Of a stretch of 11,281 nucleotides of DNA, positions 1-6,425 are shown piece by piece (the first letter of the stretch is position 1; the number at the start of each line of letters is the position of its first letter). The notes under the pieces are model-generated. The model was not told the origin of the DNA. It ran no database searches and saw only the letters and a list, made by a program, of their open reading frames with translations. Made by a program: the position numbers and the translations under genes. The stretch comes from Actinomycetes bacterium (GTDB taxonomy: Bacteria; Actinomycetota; Acidimicrobiia; Acidimicrobiales; Bog-793). The stretch lies in contig JAKACF010000075.1 in the NCBI GenBank assembly GCA_021821585.1, forward strand, positions 1 through 11,281, in the 5' to 3' direction.

Positions 1-99
1 AACCGGTGGGTCGGCATCCTCCACGGCTGTCTCGAGCACCAGTGCCTCTACGACGAAAGCATCGCCTGGAACGTGGCGACAGAACCGTCGGCTGCTTGA
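1..99 (+). CDS. Transposase C-terminal fragment, probably IS110 family
   Basis: Frame 1 is open from the window edge to a TGA at 97-99 and gives 32 residues containing WVGILHGCLEHQCLYDE and SIAWN. From memory this resembles the extreme C-terminus of IS110-type transposases, in which an Ile-Leu-His-x-Cys-Leu segment is followed by Tyr-Asp-Glu and a short variable tail. The catalytic parts (DEDD RuvC-like domain and the serine-containing transposase domain) would lie upstream of the window, so neither activity nor completeness can be judged. The family call rests on this short tail only. Another insertion-sequence family, or an unrelated protein, cannot be excluded. Confidence 0.5.
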   Translation, partial: NRWVGILHGCLEHQCLYDESIAWNVATEPSAA

Positions 100-120
100 C
101 GAGTTACGCCCCAGGGGTGT
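1..120 (+). mobile_element. Right-hand end of a putative IS110-like insertion sequence
   Basis: If the fragment ending at 99 is an IS110-type transposase, only a short non-coding end should follow its stop, because these elements lack long terminal inverted repeats. The stop is followed by about 21 bases (ACGAGTTACGCCCC, then AGGGGTGTCT) before the small minus-strand gene ends at 121. I place the boundary near 118-122, but it cannot be fixed without an empty site or a second copy. The left end is outside the window. Confidence 0.3.
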
Positions 121-195
121 CTAGCCGCGGAGCCGCTTGGCGGCGATCGCCCCGAGCGCGACGAGGACGGCGAGGATGAGGATCTTCTTCAGCAT
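121..195 (-). CDS. Small single-pass membrane peptide, 24 residues
   Basis: The ATG at 195-193 opens a 24-codon frame ending in TAG at 123-121. The product is MLKKILILAVLVALGA followed by IAAKRLRG: two N-terminal lysines, about 16 hydrophobic residues, then a basic KRLR tail. This is the profile of a tiny membrane-anchored peptide. Similar peptides beginning MLKK and ending in a basic cluster are common beside housekeeping genes in actinobacteria, and no function is known to me. There is no Shine-Dalgarno sequence. Instead a TACGAT -10 box ends 6 bases before the ATG, so the message may start at the ATG. A hairpin separates it from the sigma gene, suggesting its own transcription unit. Its stop abuts a probable insertion-sequence end, so the peptide may have been shortened. 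Confidence 0.55.
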   Translation of the reverse strand: MLKKILILAVLVALGAIAAKRLRG

Positions 196-201
196 GGCGG
201 G

Positions 202-207
202 ATCGTA
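202..207 (-). promoter_or_regulatory. Putative -10 box (TACGAT) of the small membrane peptide
   Basis: On the minus strand TACGAT is followed by six bases (CCCGCC) and then ATG. A start site about seven bases downstream of the box would fall on the A of ATG, giving a leaderless transcript. It sits just beyond the hairpin that follows the sigma gene. No convincing -35 is visible, and the -35 position would lie in the hairpin. Confidence 0.4.
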
Positions 208-212
208 CCCGC

Positions 213-239
213 CGGCGCCGGGTCGGTGCCCCGGCGCCG
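213..239 (-). terminator. Strong hairpin directly after the sigma factor stop
   Basis: CGGCGCCGGG at 213-222 pairs perfectly with CCCGGCGCCG at 230-239 around a seven-base loop, a 10-bp all-GC stem. It begins at the base before the sigma stop codon (240-242). No T-run follows on the minus strand, so it is a GC-hairpin terminator of the kind often proposed in actinobacteria, or a 3'-end stabiliser. Confidence 0.5.
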
Positions 240-1175
240 TCAGACCGTCAGGAGGTCGCGGGCGCCGGTGTCGCTCGAGGGATGGCGCAGCTTCGACATC
301 GCCCGGGCCTCGATCTGGCGGATCCGCTCCCGGGTGAGGTTGAAGTGCTCGCCCACCTCCTCGAGGGTCCGCGGCTCGCCGCGGTCGAGGCCGAAGCGGA
401 GCCGGAGGATCTCCCGCTCGCGCTCGTCGAGGGGGGCGAGCAGCCGGTTGATCTCGACCGGCAGCAGCGCCGTGGCGGCCACCTCGAAGGGCGACTCGGC
501 CGAACGGTCCTCCACGACGTCGCCGAGCTCGGCGTCGCCGTCCTCGCGCAGCGGCTCGGAGAGCGACAGCGGCTCGGCCCGGAAGCGGAGCGCCTCGATC
601 AGCTTGTCCTCGGGCAGCTCGACCTCGGCCCCGAGCTCGGACAGCGTCGCCGGCCGGCCGAGCTTCAGCTCGAGCCGGGCCTGGGCCTTCTGGACCCGCG
701 CCAGGGTGTCGCCGGCGTGCACGGGGAGGCGGATGGTGCGCCCGGTGTTGGCGATACCCCTCGTGATGGCCTGGCGGATCCACCAGGTGGCGTAGGTGGA
801 GAACTTGAACCCCTTGCGCCAGTCGAACTTCTCGACGGCGTGCATGAGCCCGAGGTTCCCCTCCTGGATCAGGTCGAGAAGCGGCAGGCCGGAGGCCTGG
901 TACTTCTTCGCGATCGAGACCACGAGCCGGAGGTTCGACTGGACGAAGGTGCGCTGGGCGCCCTCACCCTCCCGGATCGTCCGGTTGAGCTCCCGCCGAC
1001 GAGCGGGGGTGATGCCCTTCTTGGACTTGAGCTCCTCCTCGGCCTCCCAGCGGGCCTCGATGGCCTGGGCGAGACGGACCTCGTCGTCCTTGTTGAGCAG
1101 GGGATACTGGCCGATGTCGGTGAGGTAGAGACGTACCAGGTCTTCCTCGTCCCGCTCGACTCGCTCCTTCGCCAA
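240..1175 (-). CDS. RNA polymerase sigma-70 factor, RpoD/SigA-like (group 1 or 2)
   Basis: This 311-residue protein recruits core RNA polymerase to promoters. Region 1.2 is at about residues 11-40 (DLVRLYLTDIG). Region 2 is at 76-146, with the core-binding and melting segment LLDLIQEGNLGLMHAVEKFD and FSTYATWWIRQAITR. Region 3 is at about 150-225. Region 4 is at 240-300, with the -35-recognition helix TRERIRQIEARAMSKLRHP. There is no acidic region 1.1, so it is much shorter than typical primary sigma factors such as HrdB or MysA. The -12-recognition Gln135 and Thr138 are present. After them comes IANTGRT, where primary sigmas usually have IADQ/xRT, and Asp156 replaces the usual Glu that reads an extended -10. 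The start is TTG (1175-1173): no earlier ATG/GTG fits and TCCTCC (minus GGAGGA) lies 8 bases upstream. It could be the main sigma factor or a group 2 paralogue. Confidence 0.93.
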   Translation of the reverse strand: MAKERVERDEEDLVRLYLTDIGQYPLLNKDDEVRLAQAIEARWEAEEELKSKKGITPARRRELNRTIREGEGAQRTFVQSNLRLVVSIAKKYQASGLPLLDLIQEGNLGLMHAVEKFDWRKGFKFSTYATWWIRQAITRGIANTGRTIRLPVHAGDTLARVQKAQARLELKLGRPATLSELGAEVELPEDKLIEALRFRAEPLSLSEPLREDGDAELGDVVEDRSAESPFEVAATALLPVEINRLLAPLDEREREILRLRFGLDRGEPRTLEEVGEHFNLTRERIRQIEARAMSKLRHPSSDTGARDLLTV

Positions 1176-1346
1176 AATCCGAATCCTCCGTGTATCGCAG
1201 TGTGGGGGTGTTCGATGCGGCTAGGTGCCGTCGAGGACGACCAGCGTCCCTTGGCCCTGAGGCTTGCCAGTTGCTGCTGGTCTTCCTAGGGAAGCAGCCT
1301 TCGAGATCGCCTTGCCGTTCGCTCGTGGCTCAGTGTAACGGTGGAG
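1176..1346 (-). promoter_or_regulatory. Promoter and long leader region of the sigma gene
   Basis: These 171 bases between the sigma gene and the upstream 170-residue gene hold no believable coding frame. A TACACT box at 1337-1332 is the best -10 candidate and would give a leader of about 150 bases. A TTGACT at 1350-1345 overlaps the stop of the upstream gene but is only 7 bases from TACACT, so the two cannot act together as a classical -35/-10 pair. Inside the leader CTTCC (1282-1286) and GGAAG (1290-1294) form a small stem around TAG, flanked by GCTG/CAGC pairs. A long structured leader contrasts with the near-leaderless starts of neighbouring genes. Read-through from the nadE operon is the alternative. 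Confidence 0.35.
1184..1189 (-). promoter_or_regulatory. Ribosome binding site GGAGGA for the sigma gene
   Basis: GGAGGA on the minus strand stands 8 bases before the TTG at 1175-1173. It is the clearest Shine-Dalgarno sequence in the window and supports the TTG start. Most other genes here have weak or no Shine-Dalgarno sequence. Confidence 0.7.
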
Positions 1347-1859
1347 TCAAGCGCCCCTACCAGGGACTGCTTCCGCCGGAGCGGGCAGGGCGGCGGCCCG
1401 GAGGTCGGCGACGAGGCGGCCGAGGGTGCGCACGACGGCCCCGTCGGCGGCCTCCAGGGGATGCACCGCCCGCACCTCGTAGGCACGAACGAGCAGGTCG
1501 TAGAAGGAGGCGAGCCCCTCGCCGGGCACGGCGACATGGCGGGCGAGCTCCCCGACGAAGGCCTCGACGAGCCGGCCCGGCGCCACCGTGCACTCGGCCG
1601 CCGAGGGGAGGCCGGCCGACACGGGCAGGAGCCGCTCGAGCTCGTGCGCCCTCCAGGCGTGCCCGAGGCTCGCCCCCGAGGCCCAGACGGCCGTCGCGGC
1701 GTCGAGGGGGCCGCCCTCGCCCGCTCCGGTGGCGAGGCGGCCGAGCAGCTCGAAGCTGGTGAGCTCCACCCACCTGAGCCCGCCGAGCACCCGGGCGGAC
1801 TCAAGGAGGCCGAGCGGGCGAGCCGGGCCGGCGAGCGCCTCGAGCAGGTCGTCGCTCAC
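1347..1859 (-). CDS. Conserved hypothetical protein, possibly ferritin-like helical fold
   Basis: This 170-residue protein starts at GTG (1859-1857), which overlaps the nadE stop by four bases (GTGA), so translation is coupled to nadE. The sequence looks all-helical. A first helix carries LGGLRWVELTSFELLGRLA (residues 25-43, with Glu32), a second carries GHAWRAHELERLLP (66-79, with His67 and His72), and a later one carries FYDLLVRAYEVRAVHPLEAADG (119-140). The spacing of Glu and His in antiparallel-looking helices recalls small actinobacterial proteins annotated as ferritin-like or hypothetical. A metal site is only an inference, and the second E-x-x-H motif of true ferritin-like enzymes is not obvious. 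No signal peptide or membrane span is seen. The coupling to nadE suggests a shared expression need, not a proven shared pathway. Confidence 0.75.
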   Translation of the reverse strand: MSDDLLEALAGPARPLGLLESARVLGGLRWVELTSFELLGRLATGAGEGGPLDAATAVWASGASLGHAWRAHELERLLPVSAGLPSAAECTVAPGRLVEAFVGELARHVAVPGEGLASFYDLLVRAYEVRAVHPLEAADGAVVRTLGRLVADLRAAALPAPAEAVPGRGA

Positions 1860-3628
1860 GCCTCGTCCTCGACGACGCGGGTCGTGCGGGGCGGGGTGCG
1901 CTCGTGGCGGAAGCCGTTCGTGATGGGCATGCGCCGGTCCTTGCCGAAGCCCCGGGTGGTCACCCGCGGCCCCGGCGCGGCCTGGCGGCGCTTGTACTCG
2001 GCCCGGTCGACGAGCTCGACCACGCGGCGGACGACCGCCTCGTCGTGGCCGGCCTCGACGAGCTCCTCGATCGTCCGGTCCTGCTCGACGTAGCCCTGCA
2101 GGATCGGGTCGAGCACGCTGTAGGGCGGGAGGCTCTCGTCGTCGCGCTGGCCCGGCCGCAGCTCGGCCGAGGGCGGCTTGTCGATGACGTGCTGAGGGAT
2201 GAGGTCGGTCCCGGCCACCTCGTTCCGCCAGCGGGCGAGGTCGTAGACGAGGGTCTTCGGGACGTCCTTGATGACGGCGAAGCCGCCGGCCATGTCGCCG
2301 TACAACGTGGCGTAGCCGACCGCCATCTCGCTCTTGTTGCCGGTGGTGAGCACGAGCATGCCGAGCTCGTTCGAGAGGCCCATGACGAGGTTGCCCCGGA
2401 TGCGGGCCTGCAGGTTCTCGTCGGTGAGCCCGGCCGGGAGCTCGCCGGCGCCACCGACGGCGGCCGCAAGCAGCCCCGAGAGCGCCCCGTGGGCTGCCTC
2501 GATCGGGATCGTCCGCGTCTCGATGCCGAGGTTCTTCGCCAGCTGCTCGGCGTCCGCCAGCGAGTGCGCGCTCGAGTAGCGGGAGGGGAGCAGGACGCCG
2601 TGCACCCGGGAGGGACCGAGCGCGTCGACGGCGACGGTGGCGACGAGGGAGGAGTCGACCCCGCCCGAGAGGGCGATGAGCACCGCCCGGAAGCGCCCCT
2701 TCTCGACGTAGTCGCGGGTGGCGACGACGAGGGCGCGGTAGACCTCCTCCTCCTCGGTGAGCTGGCGGGCGACCGAGGTCACCTCGCCGCCGGGGTGCTC
2801 GCCGGTCTCGCGCCGGTCGCTCACGAGGACGCCCGGCAGCACGGGGGCGCCCTCGTAGCCGCGGGGGTCGAGGAGCCGCTTGCGGTAGGCGGGCTGGATG
2901 TCGATCTCGACGACGCGGGTGGCCTCCTCGAACTGGCCGAGGGAGGCGACGAGCACGCCGTCGTGGTCGAAGACCATCGAGCCCCCGTCGAACACGAGCT
3001 CGTCCTGGCCGCCCACGAGGTTGACGTAGACGAGGGCCGTCGAGGAGTCGGCCGCCCGGGTGGCGAGCATCCGGCGCCGCGTCGACAGCACGCCCTGGCG
3101 GAAGGGCGAGGCGTTCAGCACCACCACGAGCTCGGCCCCGCCCGACCCGAGGCGGGCGACCGGCCCGGCCGGGCCCCAGGCGTCCTCGCAGATGGTCACC
3201 CCGATGCGCACGCCGCCGACCACGTAGACCTCCGACGGGTCCCTGCCGGCGGCGAAGTAGCGGCGCTCGTCGAAGACGCCGTAGTTCGGGAGGAGCTGCT
3301 TGTGCCAGACCCCGTGCAGCTTGCCGCCGCCCACGACCGCGGCGGCGTTGTACAGGTCGCCGTTCTCGTCGACATAGCCGACGATCGAGGCCATCGTGCC
3401 GCTGGCGGCGGCCACGCGCTCGAGCGCCGCCAGGTTCTCCTCGACGAAGGAGGGCTTCAAGAGGAGGTCCTCGGGCGGGTAGCCGGTGACGGCGAGCTCG
3501 GGGAAGACCGCCAGGTCGGCGCCGTCCGACTCCGCCTGCCCCATGGCGGCGAGGATCTTCGCCACGTTGGCGTCGAGGTCGCCGACCACCGTGTCGAGCT
3601 GGCAGAGCGCGACGCGAAGGCGGGCCAT
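1856..3628 (-). CDS. nadE: Glutamine-dependent NAD+ synthetase
   Basis: This enzyme converts nicotinic acid adenine dinucleotide to NAD+ with ATP, taking ammonia from glutamine, in the last step of NAD synthesis. The 590-residue protein has an N-terminal nitrilase-type glutaminase domain with the Glu44 (AVFPELAVTGYPP), Lys110 (GVWHKQLLPNYG) and Cys147 (VTICEDAWGP) triad. A C-terminal synthetase domain carries the ATP PP-loop SGGVDSS at 321-327 and the conserved TTGNKSEMAVGYATLYGD stretch. Length and domain order match the two-domain form found in actinobacteria. I start at ATG 3628-3626 (MARLRVALCQLD), where homologues begin. An upstream in-frame ATG at 3649 would add seven unlikely residues and lie before the -10 box. 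There is no Shine-Dalgarno sequence, and a TACGCT box 6 bases upstream suggests a leaderless message. It is the first gene of a two-gene unit. Confidence 0.95.
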   Translation of the reverse strand: MARLRVALCQLDTVVGDLDANVAKILAAMGQAESDGADLAVFPELAVTGYPPEDLLLKPSFVEENLAALERVAAASGTMASIVGYVDENGDLYNAAAVVGGGKLHGVWHKQLLPNYGVFDERRYFAAGRDPSEVYVVGGVRIGVTICEDAWGPAGPVARLGSGGAELVVVLNASPFRQGVLSTRRRMLATRAADSSTALVYVNLVGGQDELVFDGGSMVFDHDGVLVASLGQFEEATRVVEIDIQPAYRKRLLDPRGYEGAPVLPGVLVSDRRETGEHPGGEVTSVARQLTEEEEVYRALVVATRDYVEKGRFRAVLIALSGGVDSSLVATVAVDALGPSRVHGVLLPSRYSSAHSLADAEQLAKNLGIETRTIPIEAAHGALSGLLAAAVGGAGELPAGLTDENLQARIRGNLVMGLSNELGMLVLTTGNKSEMAVGYATLYGDMAGGFAVIKDVPKTLVYDLARWRNEVAGTDLIPQHVIDKPPSAELRPGQRDDESLPPYSVLDPILQGYVEQDRTIEELVEAGHDEAVVRRVVELVDRAEYKRRQAAPGPRVTTRGFGKDRRMPITNGFRHERTPPRTTRVVEDEA

Positions 3629-3634
3629 GACCGA

Positions 3635-3640
3635 AGCGTA
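3635..3640 (-). promoter_or_regulatory. Putative -10 box (TACGCT) for nadE
   Basis: Minus-strand TACGCT is followed by TTCGGTC-ATG context with six bases between the box and the ATG, so transcription should begin at or next to the start codon. No -35 match is evident. Its upstream half overlaps the divergent glnE promoter. Confidence 0.45.
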
Positions 3641-3664
3641 CCGGCGCACGGCTCGCCCGCTCGG

Positions 3665-3670
3665 TACGCT
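3665..3670 (+). promoter_or_regulatory. Putative -10 box (TACGCT) for glnE
   Basis: TACGCT lies 11 bases before the ATG at 3682. A start site about seven bases downstream would leave an untranslated leader of only about four bases. No Shine-Dalgarno sequence or good -35 is seen. The two divergent boxes are only 24 bases apart, so polymerase binding at one should hinder the other. Confidence 0.4.
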
Positions 3671-3681
3671 CGGCCCAGCTC

Positions 3682-6408
3682 ATGACGACGCTGCCCCGGC
3701 TGCTCGAGGACGCCGCCAGGACCTCGGCCGACCCGGACGCCGTCCGGGTCGTCCTCGAGCGCCTCGACGAGCGCGACGGCGGCCTCGACGCGCTCGACGG
3801 CGAGCTCGCCGGACGGCTCGCCGCCGTCACCGCCGCCAGCCGGTCGCTCGCCCGGCTCGTCGTGTCCGACCCGGAGGCGCTCGCCGCCCTCTCGGGGCCG
3901 GCCGGGGCGGCGGAGCTGGCCGCCGTCCGGGACGCCGAGAGCCCCGAGGAGCTCGTGCGGCGGCACCGTCTCGTCTACCTCTCGATCGTCGGCGAGGACC
4001 TGTCCGGCAGGGCGGCCCTCGAGGAGGTCGGCGCCGGGCTCTCGGCTCTCGCCGACGCCGTGCTGGCGGCTGCCCTCCGCCTGGCGGGCGCCGAGGGGAC
4101 GCTGGCGGTCATCGCGATGGGCAAGCACGGGGCGGAGGAGCTCAACTACGCGAGCGACGTCGACGTCGTCTTCGTCGCCGCCGACGGGGCGGACGTCACG
4201 GCCGCCAACGCCACGGCCCGCTCGGTCCTCTCGGTCGCCGGCAGGTGCTTCCGGGTCGACGCCGACCTCCGGCCGGAGGGCCGCAACGGGGTCCTCGTGA
4301 GGAGCCTGTCCTCCTACGAGGCCTACTGGGAGCGCTGGGCCCGGCCGTGGGAGTTCCAGGCGCTCGTGAAGGCGAGGGCCTCCGCCGGGGACACCGGGGT
4401 CGGCGACGGCTTCGAGAAGGCGGCCGGGGAGGCGGTCTGGTCGCGGCGCTTCGACGCCGAGGCGCTCGCCGAGCTCCGGTCGATGAAGGCCCGCGCCGAG
4501 CAGCTCGTCGCCCGCCAGGGGCTCGCCGACCGGGAGCTCAAGCGGGGACCCGGCGGCATCCGGGACATCGAGTTCGCCGCCCAGCTCCTCCAGCTCGTCC
4601 ACGGGCGCGCCGACCCCGCACTCCGGGTCCGCCCCACCCTCGCCGCCCTGTTCGAGCTGGCCGCCGCCGGCTACGTCGAGGGGGCCGACGCCACCGTGCT
4701 CTCCCTCGCCTACCGCTTCCTGCGCACCGTCGAGCACCGCCTCCAGATCGTCGAAGGGGCGCAGGTCCACACCGTGCCGGCCGCCGACCGGGCGAGGGGC
4801 CACCTGGCGAGGGTGCTCGGCTTCAGCCCGGCGGGCGGGGCGCCGCCCCGGAGCGACCGCTTCGACACGGTGCTCGCCCGCTACCAGTCCTCGGTCCGCT
4901 CGATCCACGAGCGCCTGTTCTTCCGCCCCCTCCTCGAGGCCTTCGCCGGCGCCGGACAGGTGGGGCGCTTCGGCGAGGAGGCCGCCAGCGAGCGGCTGGC
5001 GGCCTTCGGGTTCAAAGAGGCGGAGCGGACCCGCCAGGCTCTCGCCGAGCTGACCCGCGGCCTCACCCGCACCTCACGGCTCATGCAGCAGCTCCTCCCC
5101 GTGCTGCTCGGCTGGCTCTCGGAGACGCCCGACCCCGACCTCGGGCTACTCGGTCTCCGGACCATGGCGGCGGCCGCCCACCGGCGCGACGTCCTCGTCG
5201 CCGCCTTCCGCGACTCGCCCGAGCTCGCCCGCCGCCTGTGTGTCGTCCTCGGCTCGAGCCGCCAGGTCGGCGAGCTCGCCCTGCGCCACCCGGCAGAGGC
5301 GCTCCACCTCGGCGACGACTCCGAGCTCGCCTCCCCGCCGCCGGCGGCCCTCGTCACCGAGGCGGTCGTGGCGGCGGACGGCTCGCCCGAGGCGGCCTCC
5401 CGGGGGCTCCGGCGCATCGTCGGCGAGGAGACCCTCCGGATCGCCGCCTCCGACCTGCTCGACATGGCGGGACCGGCTGCCGTCTCAGCCGAGCTGGCCG
5501 CGCTCGGGGACGCCGTCCTCGCCGGCGCCCTGCACGCCGCCTCGCCCCGCCTTCCGCTCGGGCTCGTCGCCATGGGGCGCCTCGGCGGCTCCGAGCTCGC
5601 CTACGGGAGCGACCTCGACATCCTCCTCGTCTACTCGGGCGAGGGCGCCGGGGACGCCGCCGAGGCCGAGCGGGTGGCCGGCTCGCTGTTCCGGATCCTC
5701 AACGGGACCACGCCGCCCGAGCGGATCTGGACGGTCGACGCCTCGCTTCGCCCCGAGGGCCGCCACGGGCCGCTCGCCCGCTCGCTCGCGGCCTACCGGG
5801 AGTACTACCGGCGGTGGGCGTCGGTCTGGGAGCGGCAGGCGCTCGTGCGGGCCCGGCCCCTGTGCGGCGACGGCGAGCTGCTCGAGCGCTTCATGGACCT
5901 CGTCGAGGAGACCGTCTGGGAGCACCGCTACGGCCCGGACGACCTGCGCGAGATCCGTCGGCTGAAGGCACGCGCCGAGCGGGAGCGCATCCCCGCCGGC
6001 GAGGACCCGCAGTTCCACCTGAAGCTCGGCAGGGGCTCGCTCTCCGACGTCGAGTGGACCGTCCAGCTCCTGCAGCTCCGTTCCGGGGTCCGCTCCCCGA
6101 GCACCCGGCGGGCGCTCGGGCTCGTGACCGAGGCGGGCGGGCTCCCCGGCGAGGAGGCGCTCGACCTCGCCGAGGCGCTCGACTTCCTCGAGGCGACCCG
6201 CAACCGGTGGCACCTCGTCGGCAACTACGTCGCCGGCGCCGGCGGGCCGGTGCACCGGTCGGGCTCGGACTCCCTCCCGCGCTCGAGCGAGGCGCTCACC
6301 CGGCTCGCCCGCTCGCTCGGCGAGCACCCGAGCGAGCTGCGCGAGCGCTACCGCCGGGTGACCCGCCGGGCGCGCAGGGTGGTGGAGCGGCGTTTCTACG
6401 AGCTGTGA
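3682..6408 (+). CDS. glnE: Bifunctional glutamine synthetase adenylyltransferase / deadenylylase
   Basis: GlnE adds AMP to, and removes it from, a tyrosine of glutamine synthetase, tuning ammonia assimilation to nitrogen supply. This 908-residue protein shows both nucleotidyltransferase halves. The N-terminal (AMP-removing) half has MGKHGAEELNYASDVD at 146-161 with Asp159 and Asp161, followed by LKRGPGGIRDIEF at 286-298. The C-terminal (AMP-adding) half has MGRLGGSELAYGSDLD at 631-646 with Asp644 and Asp646, then LKLGRGSLSDVEW. Both metal-binding Asp pairs are intact. MGKHG in the first half deviates slightly from the common GKLG. The length is a little below that of many actinobacterial homologues (about 1,000), with a short N-terminus. 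ATG 3682 is the first start after the -10 box. No glnA or PII gene is adjacent here. The topoisomerase gene follows by 17 bases, probably in the same transcript. Confidence 0.95.
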   Translation: MTTLPRLLEDAARTSADPDAVRVVLERLDERDGGLDALDGELAGRLAAVTAASRSLARLVVSDPEALAALSGPAGAAELAAVRDAESPEELVRRHRLVYLSIVGEDLSGRAALEEVGAGLSALADAVLAAALRLAGAEGTLAVIAMGKHGAEELNYASDVDVVFVAADGADVTAANATARSVLSVAGRCFRVDADLRPEGRNGVLVRSLSSYEAYWERWARPWEFQALVKARASAGDTGVGDGFEKAAGEAVWSRRFDAEALAELRSMKARAEQLVARQGLADRELKRGPGGIRDIEFAAQLLQLVHGRADPALRVRPTLAALFELAAAGYVEGADATVLSLAYRFLRTVEHRLQIVEGAQVHTVPAADRARGHLARVLGFSPAGGAPPRSDRFDTVLARYQSSVRSIHERLFFRPLLEAFAGAGQVGRFGEEAASERLAAFGFKEAERTRQALAELTRGLTRTSRLMQQLLPVLLGWLSETPDPDLGLLGLRTMAAAAHRRDVLVAAFRDSPELARRLCVVLGSSRQVGELALRHPAEALHLGDDSELASPPPAALVTEAVVAADGSPEAASRGLRRIVGEETLRIAASDLLDMAGPAAVSAELAALGDAVLAGALHAASPRLPLGLVAMGRLGGSELAYGSDLDILLVYSGEGAGDAAEAERVAGSLFRILNGTTPPERIWTVDASLRPEGRHGPLARSLAAYREYYRRWASVWERQALVRARPLCGDGELLERFMDLVEETVWEHRYGPDDLREIRRLKARAERERIPAGEDPQFHLKLGRGSLSDVEWTVQLLQLRSGVRSPSTRRALGLVTEAGGLPGEEALDLAEALDFLEATRNRWHLVGNYVAGAGGPVHRSGSDSLPRSSEALTRLARSLGEHPSELRERYRRVTRRARRVVERRFYEL

Positions 6409-6417
6409 GGGGGAAGG
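6409..6417 (+). promoter_or_regulatory. Ribosome binding site for the topoisomerase gene
   Basis: The purine-rich GGGGGAAGG starts right after the glnE stop and ends 8 bases before the GTG at 6426. It supports GTG rather than the out-of-frame ATG at 6419. Confidence 0.5.
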
Positions 6418-6425
6418 GATGAGCC

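Larger units (their letters stand above)
3635..3670. repeat. Inverted repeat AGCGTACC...GGTACGCT between nadE and glnE
   Basis: AGCGTACC at 3635-3642 and GGTACGCT at 3663-3670 are perfect 8-bp inverted copies separated by 20 bases. Each arm contains the TACGCT -10 box of the gene on its side. The symmetry may simply reflect two mirror-image promoters, or it may be an operator for a dimeric regulator acting on both genes. Confidence 0.5.

Noticed and set aside
1322..1350. TTGACT (1350-1345) plus TACACT (1337-1332) as a classical sigma-70 promoter
   Set aside because: The spacing is only 7 bases instead of 16-18, so they cannot be a -35/-10 pair. Only TACACT is kept as a weak -10 candidate.
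3629..3649. Upstream ATG at 3649 as the nadE start
   Set aside because: It would add MRRYASV, absent from the usual N-terminus, and would place the start upstream of the -10 box.
1904..3685. Plus-strand open frame of 593 codons antisense to nadE
   Set aside because: Composition rich in Val, Asp, Gly and Arg with no recognisable domain; nadE on the minus strand explains the bases.
3457..4908. Minus-strand open frame of 483 codons antisense to the start of glnE
   Set aside because: Shadow composition, and the frame runs into nadE out of phase. No motif supports it.
3486..6422. Very long plus-strand open frame of 978 codons overlapping glnE in another frame
   Set aside because: The product is an Arg/Pro/Gly-rich repetitive string typical of an out-of-frame GC-rich gene. 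The glnE frame has full family motifs across the same bases.
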